From Parapristionchus giblindavisi (taxonomy: Eukaryota; Nematoda; Chromadorea; Rhabditida; Diplogasteridae): 64,000 nt of DNA. Location of the stretch: positions 124,001-188,000 of the forward strand of contig CALSFV010000020.1 of the NCBI GenBank assembly GCA_943737045.1, given 5' to 3'. A program made the position numbers and the translations under genes. The notes below the pieces were generated by a model. It was not told the origin of the DNA. It searched no databases and saw only the letters and a program-made list of their open reading frames with translations. Of the stretch, positions 27,500 to 40,900 are shown piece after piece; the first letter of the stretch is position 1; each line of letters begins with the position of its first letter.

Positions 27500-30400
27500 C
27501 CGAATAAAGATGTTTATGTGTTGTTGTGATTTTAATCTTTGATCTTCTCTCAGTACTGTATCGTATTATGATACTGTATTTGTGATGAAGACGAAAATAA
27601 TGGATTTAATTATATATCTATTGTTTCAGACCGAGTCTTTCGAGAAGCATGAGGCCTTCACTCCTCATATTGATTGGTCTACAGCAATGTAAACTCCACA
27701 AGGTAATGCAGTGAATTATTGATTGACCAATATCGAATAAAGATGTTTACGTGTTGTTGTGATTTTAATCTTTGATCTTCTCTCAGTGCTGTATCGTATT
27801 ATGATACTCTATTTATGATGAAGACGAATATAATGGATTTAATTATATATCTATTGTTTCAGACCGAGTCTTTCGAGAAGCATGAGGCCTTCACTCCTCA
27901 TATTGATTGGTCTACAGCAATGTAAACTCCACAAGGTAATGCAGTGAATTATTGATTGACCGATATCGAATAAAGATGTTTACGTGTTGTTGTGATTTTA
28001 ATCTTTGATCTTCTCTCAGTGCTGTATCGTATTATGGTACTCTATTTGTGATGAAGACGAATATAATGGATTTAATTATATATCTATTGTTTCAGACCGA
28101 GTCTTTCCAGAAGTATGAGGCCTTCACGCATCATATTGATTGCTCTACAGCGATGTAAACTCCACAAGGTAATACAGTGAATTATTGATTGACCGATACC
28201 GAATAAAAATGTTCATGTGTTGTTGTGATTTTAATCTTAAATCTTCTCTCAGTACTGTATCGTATTATGATACCGTATTTGTGATGAAGACGAAAATAAT
28301 GGATTTAATTATATATCTATTGTTTCAGACCGAGTCTTTCCAGAAGTATGAGGCCTTCACGCATCATATTGATTGGTCTACAGCGATGTAAATTCCACAA
28401 GGTAATACAGTGAATTATTGATTGACCGATACCGAATAAAAATGTTTATGTGTTGTTGTGATTTTAATCTTAAATCTTCTCTCAGTACTGTATCGTATTA
28501 TGATACTGTATTTGTGATGAAGACGAAAATAATGGATTTAATTATATATCTATTGTTTCATACCGAGTCTTTCGAGAAGTATGAGGCCTTCGCTTCTCAT
28601 ATTGATTCGTCTACAGCGATGTAAACTCCACAAGGTAATACAGTGAATTATTGATTGACCGATACCGAATAAAGATGTTTATGTGTTGTTGTGATTTTAA
28701 TCTTTGATCTTCTCTCAGTACTGTATCGTACTATGATACTGTATTTGTGATGAAGACGAAAATAATGGATTTAATTATATATCTATTGTTTCAGACCGAG
28801 TCTTTCGAGAAGCATGAGGCCTTCACTCCTCATATTGATTGGTCTACAGCAATGTAAACTCCACAAGGTAATGCAGTGAATTATTGATTGACCAATATCG
28901 AATAAAGATGTTTACGTGTTGTTGTGATTTTAATCTTTGATCTTCTCTCAGTGCTGTATCGTATTATGATACTCTATTTATGATGAAGACGAATATAATG
29001 GATTTAATTATATATCTATTGTTTCAGACCGAGTCTTTCGAGAAGCATGAGGCCTTCACTCCTCATATTGATTGGTCTACAGCAATGTAAACTCCACAAG
29101 GTAATGCAGTGAATTATTGATTGACCGATATCGAATAAAGATGTTTACGTGTTGTTGTGATTTTAATCTTTGATCTTCTCTCAGTGCTGTATCGTATTAT
29201 GGTACTCTATTTGTGATGAAGACGAATATAATGGATTTAATTATATATCTATTGTTTCAGACCGAGTCTTTCCAGAAGTATGAGGCCTTCACGCATCATA
29301 TTGATTGCTCTACAGCGATGTAAACTCCACAAGGTAATACAGTGAATTATTGATTGACCGATACCGAATAAAAATGTTCATGTGTTGTTGTGATTTTAAT
29401 CTTAAATCTTCTCTCAGTACTGTATCGTATTATGATACCGTATTTGTGATGAAGACGAAAATAATGGATTTAATTATATATCTATTGTTTCAGACCGAGT
29501 CTTTCCAGAAGTATGAGGCCTTCACGCATCATATTGATTGGTCTACAGCGATGTAAATTCCACAAGGTAATACAGTGAATTATTGATTGACCGATACCGA
29601 ATAAAAATGTTTATGTGTTGTTGTGATTTTAATCTTAAATCTTCTCTCAGTACTGTATCGTATTATGATACTGTATTTGTGATGAAGACGAAAATAATGG
29701 ATTTAATTATATATCTATTGTTTCATACCGAGTCTTTCGAGAAGTATGAGGCCTTCGCTTCTCATATTGATTCGTCTACAGCGATGTAAACTCCACAAGG
29801 TAATACAGTGAATTATTGATTGACCGATACCGAATAAAGATGTTTATGTGTTGTTGTGATTTTAATCTTTGATCTTCTCTCAGTACTGTATCGTACTATG
29901 ATACTGTATTTGTGATGAAGACGAAAATAATGGATTTAATTATATATCTATTGTTTCAGACCGAGTCTTTCGAGAAGCATGAGGCCTTCACTCCTCATAT
30001 TGATTGGTCTACAGCAATGTAAACTCCACAAGGTAATGCAGTGAATTATTGATTGACCAATATCGAATAAAGATGTTTACGTGTTGTTGTGATTTTAATC
30101 TTTGATCTTCTCTCAGTGCTGTATCGTATTATGATACTCTATTTATGATGAAGACGAATATAATGGATTTAATTATATATCTATTGTTTCAGACCGAGTC
30201 TTTCGAGAAGCATGAGGCCTTCACTCCTCATATTGATTGGTCTACAGCAATGTAAACTCCACAAGGTAATGCAGTGAATTATTGATTGACCGATATCGAA
30301 TAAAGATGTTTACGTGTTGTTGTGATTTTAATCTTTGATCTTCTCTCAGTGCTGTATCGTATTATGGTACTCTATTTGTGATGAAGACGAATATAATGGA

Positions 30401-31200
30401 TTTAATTATATATCTATTGTTTCAGACCGAGTCTTTCCAGAAGTATGAGGCCTTCACGCATCATATTGATTGCTCTACAGCGATGTAAACTCCACAAGGT
30501 AATACAGTGAATTATTGATTGACCGATACCGAATAAAAATGTTCATGTGTTGTTGTGATTTTAATCTTAAATCTTCTCTCAGTACTGTATCGTATTATGA
30601 TACCGTATTTGTGATGAAGACGAAAATAATGGATTTAATTATATATCTATTGTTTCAGACCGAGTCTTTCCAGAAGTATGAGGCCTTCACGCATCATATT
30701 GATTGGTCTACAGCGATGTAAATTCCACAAGGTAATACAGTGAATTATTGATTGACCGATACCGAATAAAAATGTTTATGTGTTGTTGTGATTTTAATCT
30801 TAAATCTTCTCTCAGTACTGTATCGTATTATGATACTGTATTTGTGATGAAGACGAAAATAATGGATTTAATTATATATCTATTGTTTCATACCGAGTCT
30901 TTCGAGAAGTATGAGGCCTTCGCTTCTCATATTGATTCGTCTACAGCGATGTAAACTCCACAAGGTAATACAGTGAATTATTGATTGACCGATACCGAAT
31001 AAAGATGTTTATGTGTTGTTGTGATTTTAATCTTTGATCTTCTCTCAGTACTGTATCGTACTATGATACTGTATTTGTGATGAAGACGAAAATAATGGAT
31101 TTAATTATATATCTATTGTTTCAGACCGAGTCTTTCGAGAAGCATGAGGCCTTCACTCCTCATATTGATTGGTCTACAGCAATGTAAACTCCACAAGGTA
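27500..31200 (+). repeat. 1,165-bp (five-monomer) higher-order repeat, three tandem copies
   Basis: Exactly five 233-bp monomers repeat three times. GACCAATATCG occurs at 27,725, 28,890 and 30,055. The AATCTTAAATC monomers near 28,185 and 28,418 recur at +1,165 and +2,330. The series breaks near 31.2 kb, where GACCGATATCG replaces GACCAATATCG. By eye the copies are nearly identical, which suggests recent unequal exchange. Confidence 0.87.
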
Positions 31201-32591
31201 ATACAGTGAATTATTGATTGACCGATATCGAATAAAGATGTTTACGTGTTGTTGTGATTTTAATCTTTGATCTTCTCTCAGTACTGTATCGTATTATGAT
31301 ACTGTATTTGTGATGAAGACGAAAATAATGGATTTAATTATATATCTATTGTTTCAGACCGAGTCTTTCGAGAAGTATGAGGCCTTCGCTCCTCATATTG
31401 ATTGGTCTACAGCGATGTAAACTCCACAAGGTAATACAGTGAATTATTGATTGACCGATACCGAATAAAGATGTTTATGTGTTGTTGTGATCTTTGATCT
31501 TCTCTCAGTACTGTATCGTATAATGATACCCTATTTGTGATGAAGACGAATATAATGGATTTAATTATATATCTATTGTTTCAGACCGAGTCTTTCGAGA
31601 AGCATGAGGCCTTCGCTCCTCATATTGATTGGTCTACAGCAATGTAAACTCCACAAGGTAATGCAGTGAATTATTGATTGACCAATATCGAATAAAGATG
31701 TTTACGTGTTGTTGTGATTTTAATCTTTGATCTTCTCTCAGTGCTGTATCGTATTATGATACTCTATTTGTGATGAAGACGAATATAATGGATTTAATTA
31801 TATATCTATTGTTTCAGACCGAGTCTTTCCAGAAGTATGAGGCCTTCACGCATCATATTGATTGGTCTACAGCGATGTAAACTCCACAAGGTAATACAGT
31901 GAATTATTGATTGACCGATACCGAATAAAAATGTTCATGTGTTGTTGTGATTTTAATCTTAAATCTTCTCTCAGTACTGTATCGTATTATGATACCGTAT
32001 TTGTGATGAAGACGAAAATAATGGATTAAATTATATATCTATTGTTTCAGACCGAGTCTTTCGAGAAGCATGAGGCCTTCACTCCTCATATTGATTGGTC
32101 TACAGCGATGTAAACTCCACAAGGTAATACAGTGAATTATTGATTGACCGATACCGAATAAAAATGTTCATGTGTTGTTGTGATTTTAGTCTTAAATCTT
32201 CTCTCAGTACTGTATTGTATTATGATACTGTATTTGTGATGAAGACGAAAATAATGGATTTAATTATATATCTATTGTTTCAGATCGAGTCTTTCGAGAA
32301 GTATGAGGCCTTCACGCATCATATTTATTGATCTACAGCGATGTAAACTCCACAAGGTTATACAGTGAATTATTGATTGACCAATACCGAATAAAAATGT
32401 TCATGTGTTGTTGTGATTTTAATCTTAAATCTTCTCTCAGTACTGTATCGTATTATGATACTGTATTTGTGATGAAGACGAAAATAATGGATTTAATTAT
32501 ATATCTATTGTTTCATACCGAGTCTTTCGAGAAGTATGAGGCCTTCGCTCCTCATATTGATTCGTCTACAGCGATGTAAACTCCACAAGGT
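29926..32591 (+). repeat. Segment repeating about 15280-17945 at offset 14,646
   Basis: The order of subtypes is conserved at +14,646, including ATGGATTAAATTATAT (17,372 and 32,018), the GATTTTAGTCTTAAATC monomer with ACTGTATTGTATT (17,536 and 32,182), and AAGGTTATACAG (17,708 and 32,354). A single difference is CAGACCGAG against CAGATCGAG at about 32,284. Confidence 0.8.
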
Positions 32592-35500
32592 AATACAGTG
32601 AATTATTGATTGATCGATATCGAATAAAGATGTTTACGTGTTGTTGTGATTTTAATCTTTGATCTTCTCTCAGTACTGTATCGTATTATGATACTGTATT
32701 TGTGATGAAGACGAAAATAATGGATTTAATTATATATCTATTGTTTCAGACCGAGTCTTTCGAGAAGTATGAGGCCTTCGCTCCTCATATTGATTGGTCT
32801 ACAGCGATGTAAACTCCACAAGGTAATACAGTGAATTATTGATTGACCGATACCGAATAAAAATGTTCATGTGTTGTTGTGATTTTAATCTTCAATCTTC
32901 TCTCAGTACTGTATCGTATTATGATACTGTATTTGTGATGAAGACGAAAATAATGGATTTAATTATATATCTATTGTTTCAGACCGAGTCTTTCGAGAAG
33001 CATGAGGCCTTCACTCCTCATTTTGATTGGTCTACAGCAATGTAAACTCCACAAGGTAATGCAGTGAATTATTGATTGACCGATATCGAATAAAGATGTT
33101 TACGTGTTGTTGTGATTTTAATCTTTGATCTTCTCTCAGTGCTGTATCGTATTATGATACTCTATTTGTGATGAAGACGAATATAATGGATTTAATTATA
33201 TATCTATTGTTTCAGACCGAGTCTTTCCAGAAGTATGAGGCCTTCACGCATCATATTGATTGGTCTACAGCGATGTAAACTCCACAAGGTAATACAGTGA
33301 ATTATTGATTGACCGATACCGAATAAAAATGTTCATGTGTTGTTGTGATTTTAATCTTAAATCTTCTCTCAGTACTGTATCGTATTATGATACCGTATTT
33401 GTGATGAAGACGAAAATAATGGATTTAGTTATATATCTATTGTTTCATACCGAGTCTTTCGAGAAGTATGAGGCCTTCGCTCCTCATATTGATTGGTCTA
33501 CAGCAATGTAAACTCCACAAGGTAATACAGTGAATTATTGATTGACCGATACCGAATAAAGATGTTTATGTGTTGTTGTGATTTTAATCTTTGATCTTCT
33601 CTCAGTACTGTATCGTATTATGATACTGTATTTGTGATGAAGACGAAAATAACAGATTTAATTATATATCTATTGTTTCAGACCGAGTCTTTCGAGAAGT
33701 ATGAGGCCTTCACGCATCATATTTATTGATCTACAGCGATGTAAACTCCACAAGGTAACACAGTGAATTATTGAATGACCGATACCGAATAAAAATGTTC
33801 ATGTGTTGTTGTGATCTTTGATCTTCTCTCAATACTGTATCGTATAATCATACTCTATTTGTGATGAAGACGAATATAATGGATTTAATTATATATCTAT
33901 TGTTTCAGACCGAGTCGTTCGAGAAGTATGAGGCCTTCACTCCTCATATTGATTGGTCTACAGCGATGTAAACTCCGCAAGGTAATGTAGTGAATTATTG
34001 ATTGACCGATATCGAATAAAGATGTTTACGTGTTGTTTTGATTTTAATATTTGATCTTCTCTCAGTACTGTATCGTATTATGATACTGTATTTGTGATGA
34101 AGCCGAATATAATGGATTTAATTATATATCTATTGTTTCAGACCGAGTCTTTCCAGAAGTATGAGGCCTTCACGCAAAATATTTATTGGTCTACAGCAAT
34201 GTAAACTCCACAAGGTAATGCAGTGAATTATTGATTGACCGATATCGAATAAAGATGTTTACGTGTTGTTGTGATTTTAATCTTTGATCTTCTCTCAGTG
34301 CTGTATCGTATTATGGTACTCTATTTGTGATGAAGACGAATATAATGGATTTAATTATATATCTATTGTTTCAGACCGAGTCTTTCCAGAAGTATGAGGC
34401 CTTCACGCATCATATTGATTGCTCTACAGCGATGTAAACTCCACAAGGTAATACAGTGAATTATTGATTGACCGATACCGAATAAAAATGTTCATGTGTT
34501 GTTGTGATTTTAATCTTAAATCTTCTCTCAGTACTATATCGTATTATGATACCGTCTTTGTGATGAAGACGAAAATAATGGATTTAATTATATATCTATT
34601 GTTTCAGACCGAGTCTTTCCAGAAGTATGAGGCCTTCACGCATCATATTGATTGGTCTACAGCGATGTAAATTCCACAAGGTAATACAGTGAATTATTGA
34701 TTGACCGATACCGAATAAAAATGTTTATGTGTTGTTGTGATTTTAATCTTAAATCTTCTCTCAGTACTGTATCGTATTATGATACTGTATTTGTGATGAA
34801 GACGAAAATAATGGATTTAATTATATATCTATTGTTTCATACCGAGTCTTTCGAGAAGTATGAGGCCTTCGCTTCTCATATTGATTCGTCTACAGCGATG
34901 TAAACTCCACAAGGTAATACAGTGAATTATTGATTGACCGATACCGAATAAAGATGTTTATGTGTTGTTGTGATTTTAATCTTTGATCTTCTCTCAGTAC
35001 TGTATCGTACTATGATACTGTATTTGTGATGAAGACGAAAATAATGGATTTAATTATATATCTATTGTTTCAGACCGAGTCTTTCGAGAAGCATGAGGCC
35101 TTCACTCCTCATATTGATTGGTCTACAGCAATGTAAACTCCACAAGGTAATACAGTGAATTATTGATTGACCGATATCGAATAAAGATGTTTACGTGTTG
35201 TTGTGATTTTAATCTTTGATCTTCTCTCAGTACTGTATCGTATTATGATACTGTATTTGTGATGAAGACGAAAATAATGGATTTAATTATATATCTATTG
35301 TTTCAGACCGAGTCTTTCGAGAAGTATGAGGCCTTCGCTCCTCATATTGATTGGTCTACAGCGATGTAAACTCCACAAGGTAATACAGTGAATTATTGAT
35401 TGACCGATACCGAATAAAGATGTTTATGTGTTGTTGTGATCTTTGATCTTCTCTCAGTACTGTATCGTATAATGATACCCTATTTGTGATGAAGACGAAT

Positions 35501-37900
35501 ATAATGGATTTAATTATATATCTATTGTTTCAGACCGAGTCTTTCGAGAAGCATGAGGCCTTCGCTCCTCATATTGATTGGTCTACAGCAATGTAAACTC
35601 CACAAGGTAATGCAGTGAATTATTGATTGACCAATATCGAATAAAGATGTTTACGTGTTGTTGTGATTTTAATCTTTGATCTTCTCTCAGTGCTGTATCG
35701 TATTATGATACTCTATTTGTGATGAAGACGAATATAATGGATTTAATTATATATCTATTGTTTCAGACCGAGTCTTTCCAGAAGTATGAGGCCTTCACGC
35801 ATCATATTGATTGGTCTACAGCGATGTAAACTCCACAAGGTAATACAGTGAATTATTGATTGACCGATACCGAATAAAAATGTTCATGTGTTGTTGTGAT
35901 TTTAATCTTAAATCTTCTCTCAGTACTGTATCGTATTATGATACCGTATTTGTGATGAAGACGAAAATAATGGATTAAATTATATATCTATTGTTTCAGA
36001 CCGAGTCTTTCGAGAAGCATGAGGCCTTCACGCATCATATTTATTGATCTACAGCGATGTAAACTCCACAAGGTTATACAGTGAATTATTGATTGACCAA
36101 TACCGAATAAAAATGTTCATGTGTTGTTGTGATTTTAATCTTAAATCTTCTCTCAGTACTGTATCGTATTATGATACTGTATTTGTGATGAAGACGAAAA
36201 TAATGGATTTAATTATATATCTATTGTTTCATACCGAGTCTTTCGAGAAGTATGAGGCCTTCGCTCCTCATATTGATTCGTCTACAGCGATGAAAACTCC
36301 ACAAGGTAATACAGTGAATTATTGATTGATCGATATCGAATAAAGATGTTTACGTGTTGTTGTGATTTTAATCTTTGATCTTCTCTCAGTACTGTATCGT
36401 ATTATGATACTGTATTTGTGATGAAGACGAAAATAATGGATTTAATTATATATCTATTGTTTCAGACCGAGTCTTTCGAGAAGTATGAGGCCTTCGCTCC
36501 TCATATTGATTGGTCTACAGCGATGTAAACTCCACAAGGTAATACAGTGAATTATTGATTGACCGATACCGAATAAAAATGTTCATGTGTTGTTGTGATT
36601 TTAATCTTCAATCTTCTCTCAGTACTGTATCGTATTATGATACTGTATTTGTGATGAAGCCGAAAATAATGGATTTAATTATATATCTATTGTTTCAGAC
36701 CGAGTCTTTCGAGAAGCATGAGGCCTTCACTCCTCATTTTGATTGGTCTACAGCAATGTAAACTCCACAAGGTAATGCAGTGAATTATTGATTGACCGAT
36801 ATCGAATAAAGATGTTTACGTGTTGTTGTGATTTTAATCTTTGATCTTCTCTCAGTGCTGTATCGTATTATGATACTCTATTTGTGATGAAGACGAATAT
36901 AATGGATTTAATTATATATCTATTGTTTCAGACCGAGTCTTTCCAGAAGTATGAGGCCTTCACGCATCATATTGATTGGTCTACAGCAATGTAAACTCCA
37001 CAAGGTAATGCAGTGAATTATTGATTGACCGATATCGAATAAAGATGTTTACGTGTTGTTGTGATTTTAATCTTAAATCTTCTCTCAGTACTGTATCGTA
37101 TTATGATACCGTATTTGTGATGAAGACGAAAATAATGGATTTAGTTATATATCTATTGTTTCATACCGAGTCTTTCGAGAAGTATGAGGCCTTCGCTCCT
37201 CATATTGATTGGTCTACAGCAATGTAAACTCCACAAGGTAATACAGTGAATTATTGATTGACCGATACCGAATAAAGATGTTTATGTGTTGTTGTGATTT
37301 TAATCTTTGATCTTCTCTCAGTACTGTATCGTATTATGATACTGTATTTGTGATGAAGACGAAAATAACAGATTTAATTATATATCTATTGTTTCAGACC
37401 GAGTCTTTCGAGAAGTATGAGGCCTTCACGCATCATATTTATTGATCTACAGCGATGTAAACTCCACAAGGTAACACAGTGAATTATTGAATGACCGATA
37501 CCGAATAAAAATGTTCATGTGTTGTTGTGATCTTTGATCTTCTCTCAATACTGTATCGTATAATCATACTCTATTTGTGATGAAGACGAATATAATGGAT
37601 TTAATTATATATCTATTGTTTCAGACCGAGTCGTTCGAGAAGTATGAGGCCTTCACTCCTCATATTGATTGGTCTACAGCGATGTAAACTCCACAAGGTA
37701 ATGTAGTGAATTATTGATTGACCGATATCGAATAAAGATGTTTACGTGTTGTTTTGATTTTAATATTTGATCTTCTCTCAGTACTGTATCGTATTATGAT
37801 ACTGTATTTGTGATGAAGCCGAATATAATGGATTTAATTATATATCTATTGTTTCAGACCGAGTCTTCCAGAAGTATGAGGCCTTCACGCAAAATATTTA
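30200..37900 (+). repeat. About 3.95-kb tandem duplication with one monomer lost in copy 2
   Basis: Copy 1 is about 30,250-34,190 and copy 2 about 34,200-37,900. The offset is 3,949 bp in the left part and 3,716 bp after about 36,040, a difference of exactly one monomer (233). Shared markers in the right part are GATCTTCTCTCAATACTG (33,815 and 37,531), GAGTCGTTCGAG (33,913 and 37,629) and GATGAAGCCGAAT (34,098 and 37,814). Copy 2 also has a one-base loss in GAGTCTTCCAG near 37,865. Confidence 0.8.
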
Positions 37901-40900
37901 TTGGTCTACAGCAATGTAAACTCCACAAGGTAATGCAGTGAATTATTGATTGACCGATATCGAATAAAGATGTTTACGTGTTGTTGTGATTTTAATCTTT
38001 GATCTTCTCTCAGTGCTGTATCGTATTATGATACTGTATTTGTGATGAAGACGAAAATAATGGATTTAATTATATATCTATTGTTTCATACCGAGTCTTT
38101 CGAGAAGTATGAGGCCTTCGCTCCTCATATTGATTCGTCTACAGCGATGTAAACTCCACAAGGTAATACAGTGAATTATTGATTGACCGATACCGAATAA
38201 AGATGTTTATGTGTTGTTGTGATTTTAATCTTTGATCTTCTCTCAGTACTGTATCGTACTATGATACTGTATTTGTGATGAAGACGAAAATAATGGATTT
38301 AATTATATATCTATTGTTTCAGACCGAGTCTTTCGAGAAGCATGAGGCCTTCACTCCTCATATTGATTGGTCTACAGCAATGTAAACTCCACAAGGTAAT
38401 ACAGTGAATTATTGATTGACCGATATCGAATAAAGATGTTTACGTGTTGTTGTGATTTTAATCTTTGATCTTCTCTCAGTGCTGTATCGTATTATGGTAC
38501 TCTATTTGTGATGAAGACGAATATAATGGATTTAATTATATATCTATTGTTTCAGACCGAGTCTTTCCAGAAGTATGAGGCCTTCACGCATCATATTGAT
38601 TGCTCTACAGCGATGTAAACTCCACAAGGTAATACAGTGAATTATTGATTGACCGATACCGAATAAAAATGTTTATGTGTTGTTGTGATCTTAAATCTTC
38701 TCTCAGTACTGTATCGTATTATGATACCGTATTTGTGATGAAGACGAAAATAATGGATTTAATTATATATCTATTGTTTCAGACCGAGTCTTTCGAGAAG
38801 CATGAGGCCTTCACTCCTCATTTTGATTGGTCTACAGCAATGTAAACTCCACAAGGTAATGCAGTGAATTATTGATTGACCGATATCGAATAAAGATGTT
38901 TACGTGTTGTTGTGATTTTAATCTTTGATCTTCTCTCAGTGCTGTATCGTATTATGATACTCTATTTGTGATGAAGACGAATATAATGGATTTAATTATA
39001 TATCTATTGTTTCAGACCGAGTCTTTCCAGAAGTATGAGGCCTTCACGCATCATATTGATTGGTCTACAGCGATGTAAACTCCACAAGGTAATGTAGTGA
39101 ATTATTGATTGACCGATATCGAATAAAGATGTTTACGTGTTGTTTTGATTTTAATATTTGATCTTCTCTCAGTACTGTATCGTATTATGATACTGTATTT
39201 GTGATGAAGACGAATATAATGGATTTGATTATATATCTATTGTTTCAGACCGAGTCCTTCCAGAAGTATGAGGCCTTCACGCATCATATTGATTGGTCTA
39301 CAGCGATGTAAATTCCACAAGGTAATACAGTGAATTATTGATTGACCGATACCGAATAAAAATGTTCATATGTTGTTGTGATTTTAATCTTAAATCTTCT
39401 CTCAGTACTGTATCGTATTATGATACTGTATTTGTGATGAAGACGAAAATAATGGATTTAATTATATATCTATTGTTTCATACCGAGTCTTTCGAGAAGT
39501 ATGAGGCCTTCGCTTCTCATATTGATTCGTCTACAGCGATGTAAACTCCACAAGGTAATACAGTGAATTATTGATTGACCGATACCGAATAAAGATGTTT
39601 ATGTGTTGTTGTGATTTTAATCTTTGATCTTCTCTCAGTACTGTATCGTACTATGATACTGTATTTGTGATGAAGACGAAAATAATGGATTTAATTATAT
39701 ATCTATTGTTTCAGACCGAGTCTTTCGAGAAGCATGAGGCCTTCACTCCTCATATTGATTGGTCTACAGCAATGTAAACTCCACAAGGTAATACAGTGAA
39801 TTATTGATTGACCGATATCGAATAAAGATGTTTACGTGTTGTTGTGATTTTAATCTTTGATCTTCTCTCAGTACTGTATCGTATTATGATACTGTATTTG
39901 TGATGAAGACGAAAATAATGGATTTAATTATATATCTATTGTTTCAAACCGAGTCTTTCGAGAAGTATGAGGCCTTCGCTCCTCATATTGATTGGTCTAC
40001 AGCGATGTAAACTCCACAAGGTAATACAGTGAATTATTGATTGACCGATACCGAATAAAGATGTTTATGTGTTGTTGTGATCTTTGATCTTCTCTCAATA
40101 CTGTATCGTATAATCATACTCTATTTGTGATGAAGACGAATATAATGGATTTAATTATATATCTATTGTTTCAGACCGAGTCTTTCGAGAAGTATGAGGC
40201 CTTCACTCCTCATATTGATTGGTCTACAGCGATGTAAACTCCACAAGGTAATGTAGTGAATTATTGATTGACCGATATCGAATAAAGATGTTTACGTGTT
40301 GTTTTGATTTTAATATTTGATCTTCTCTCAGTACTGTATCGTATTATGATACTGTATTTGTGATGAAGCCGAATATAATGGATTTAATTATATATCTATT
40401 GTTTCAGACCGAGTCTTTCCAGAAGCATGAGGCCTTCACGCAAAATATTTATTGGTCTACAGCAATGTAAACTCCACAAGGTAATGCAGTGAATTATTGA
40501 TTGACCGATATCGAATAAAGATGTTTACGTGTTGTTGTGATTTTAATCTTTGATCTTCTCTCAGTGCTGTATCGTATTATGATACTCTATTTGTGATGAA
40601 GACGAATATAATGGATTTAATTATATATCTATTGTTTCAGACCGAGTCTTTCCAGAAGTATGAGGCCTTCACGCATCATATTGATTAGTCTACAGCGATG
40701 TAAACTCCACAAGGTAATACAGTGAATTATTGATTGACCGATACCGAATAAAAATGTTCATGTGTTGTTGTGATTTTAATCTTAAATCTTCTCTCAGTAC
40801 TGTATCGTATTATGATACCGTATTTGTGATGAAGACGAAAATAATGGATTTAATTATATATCTATTGTTTCATACCGAGTCTTTCGAGAAGTATGAGGCC

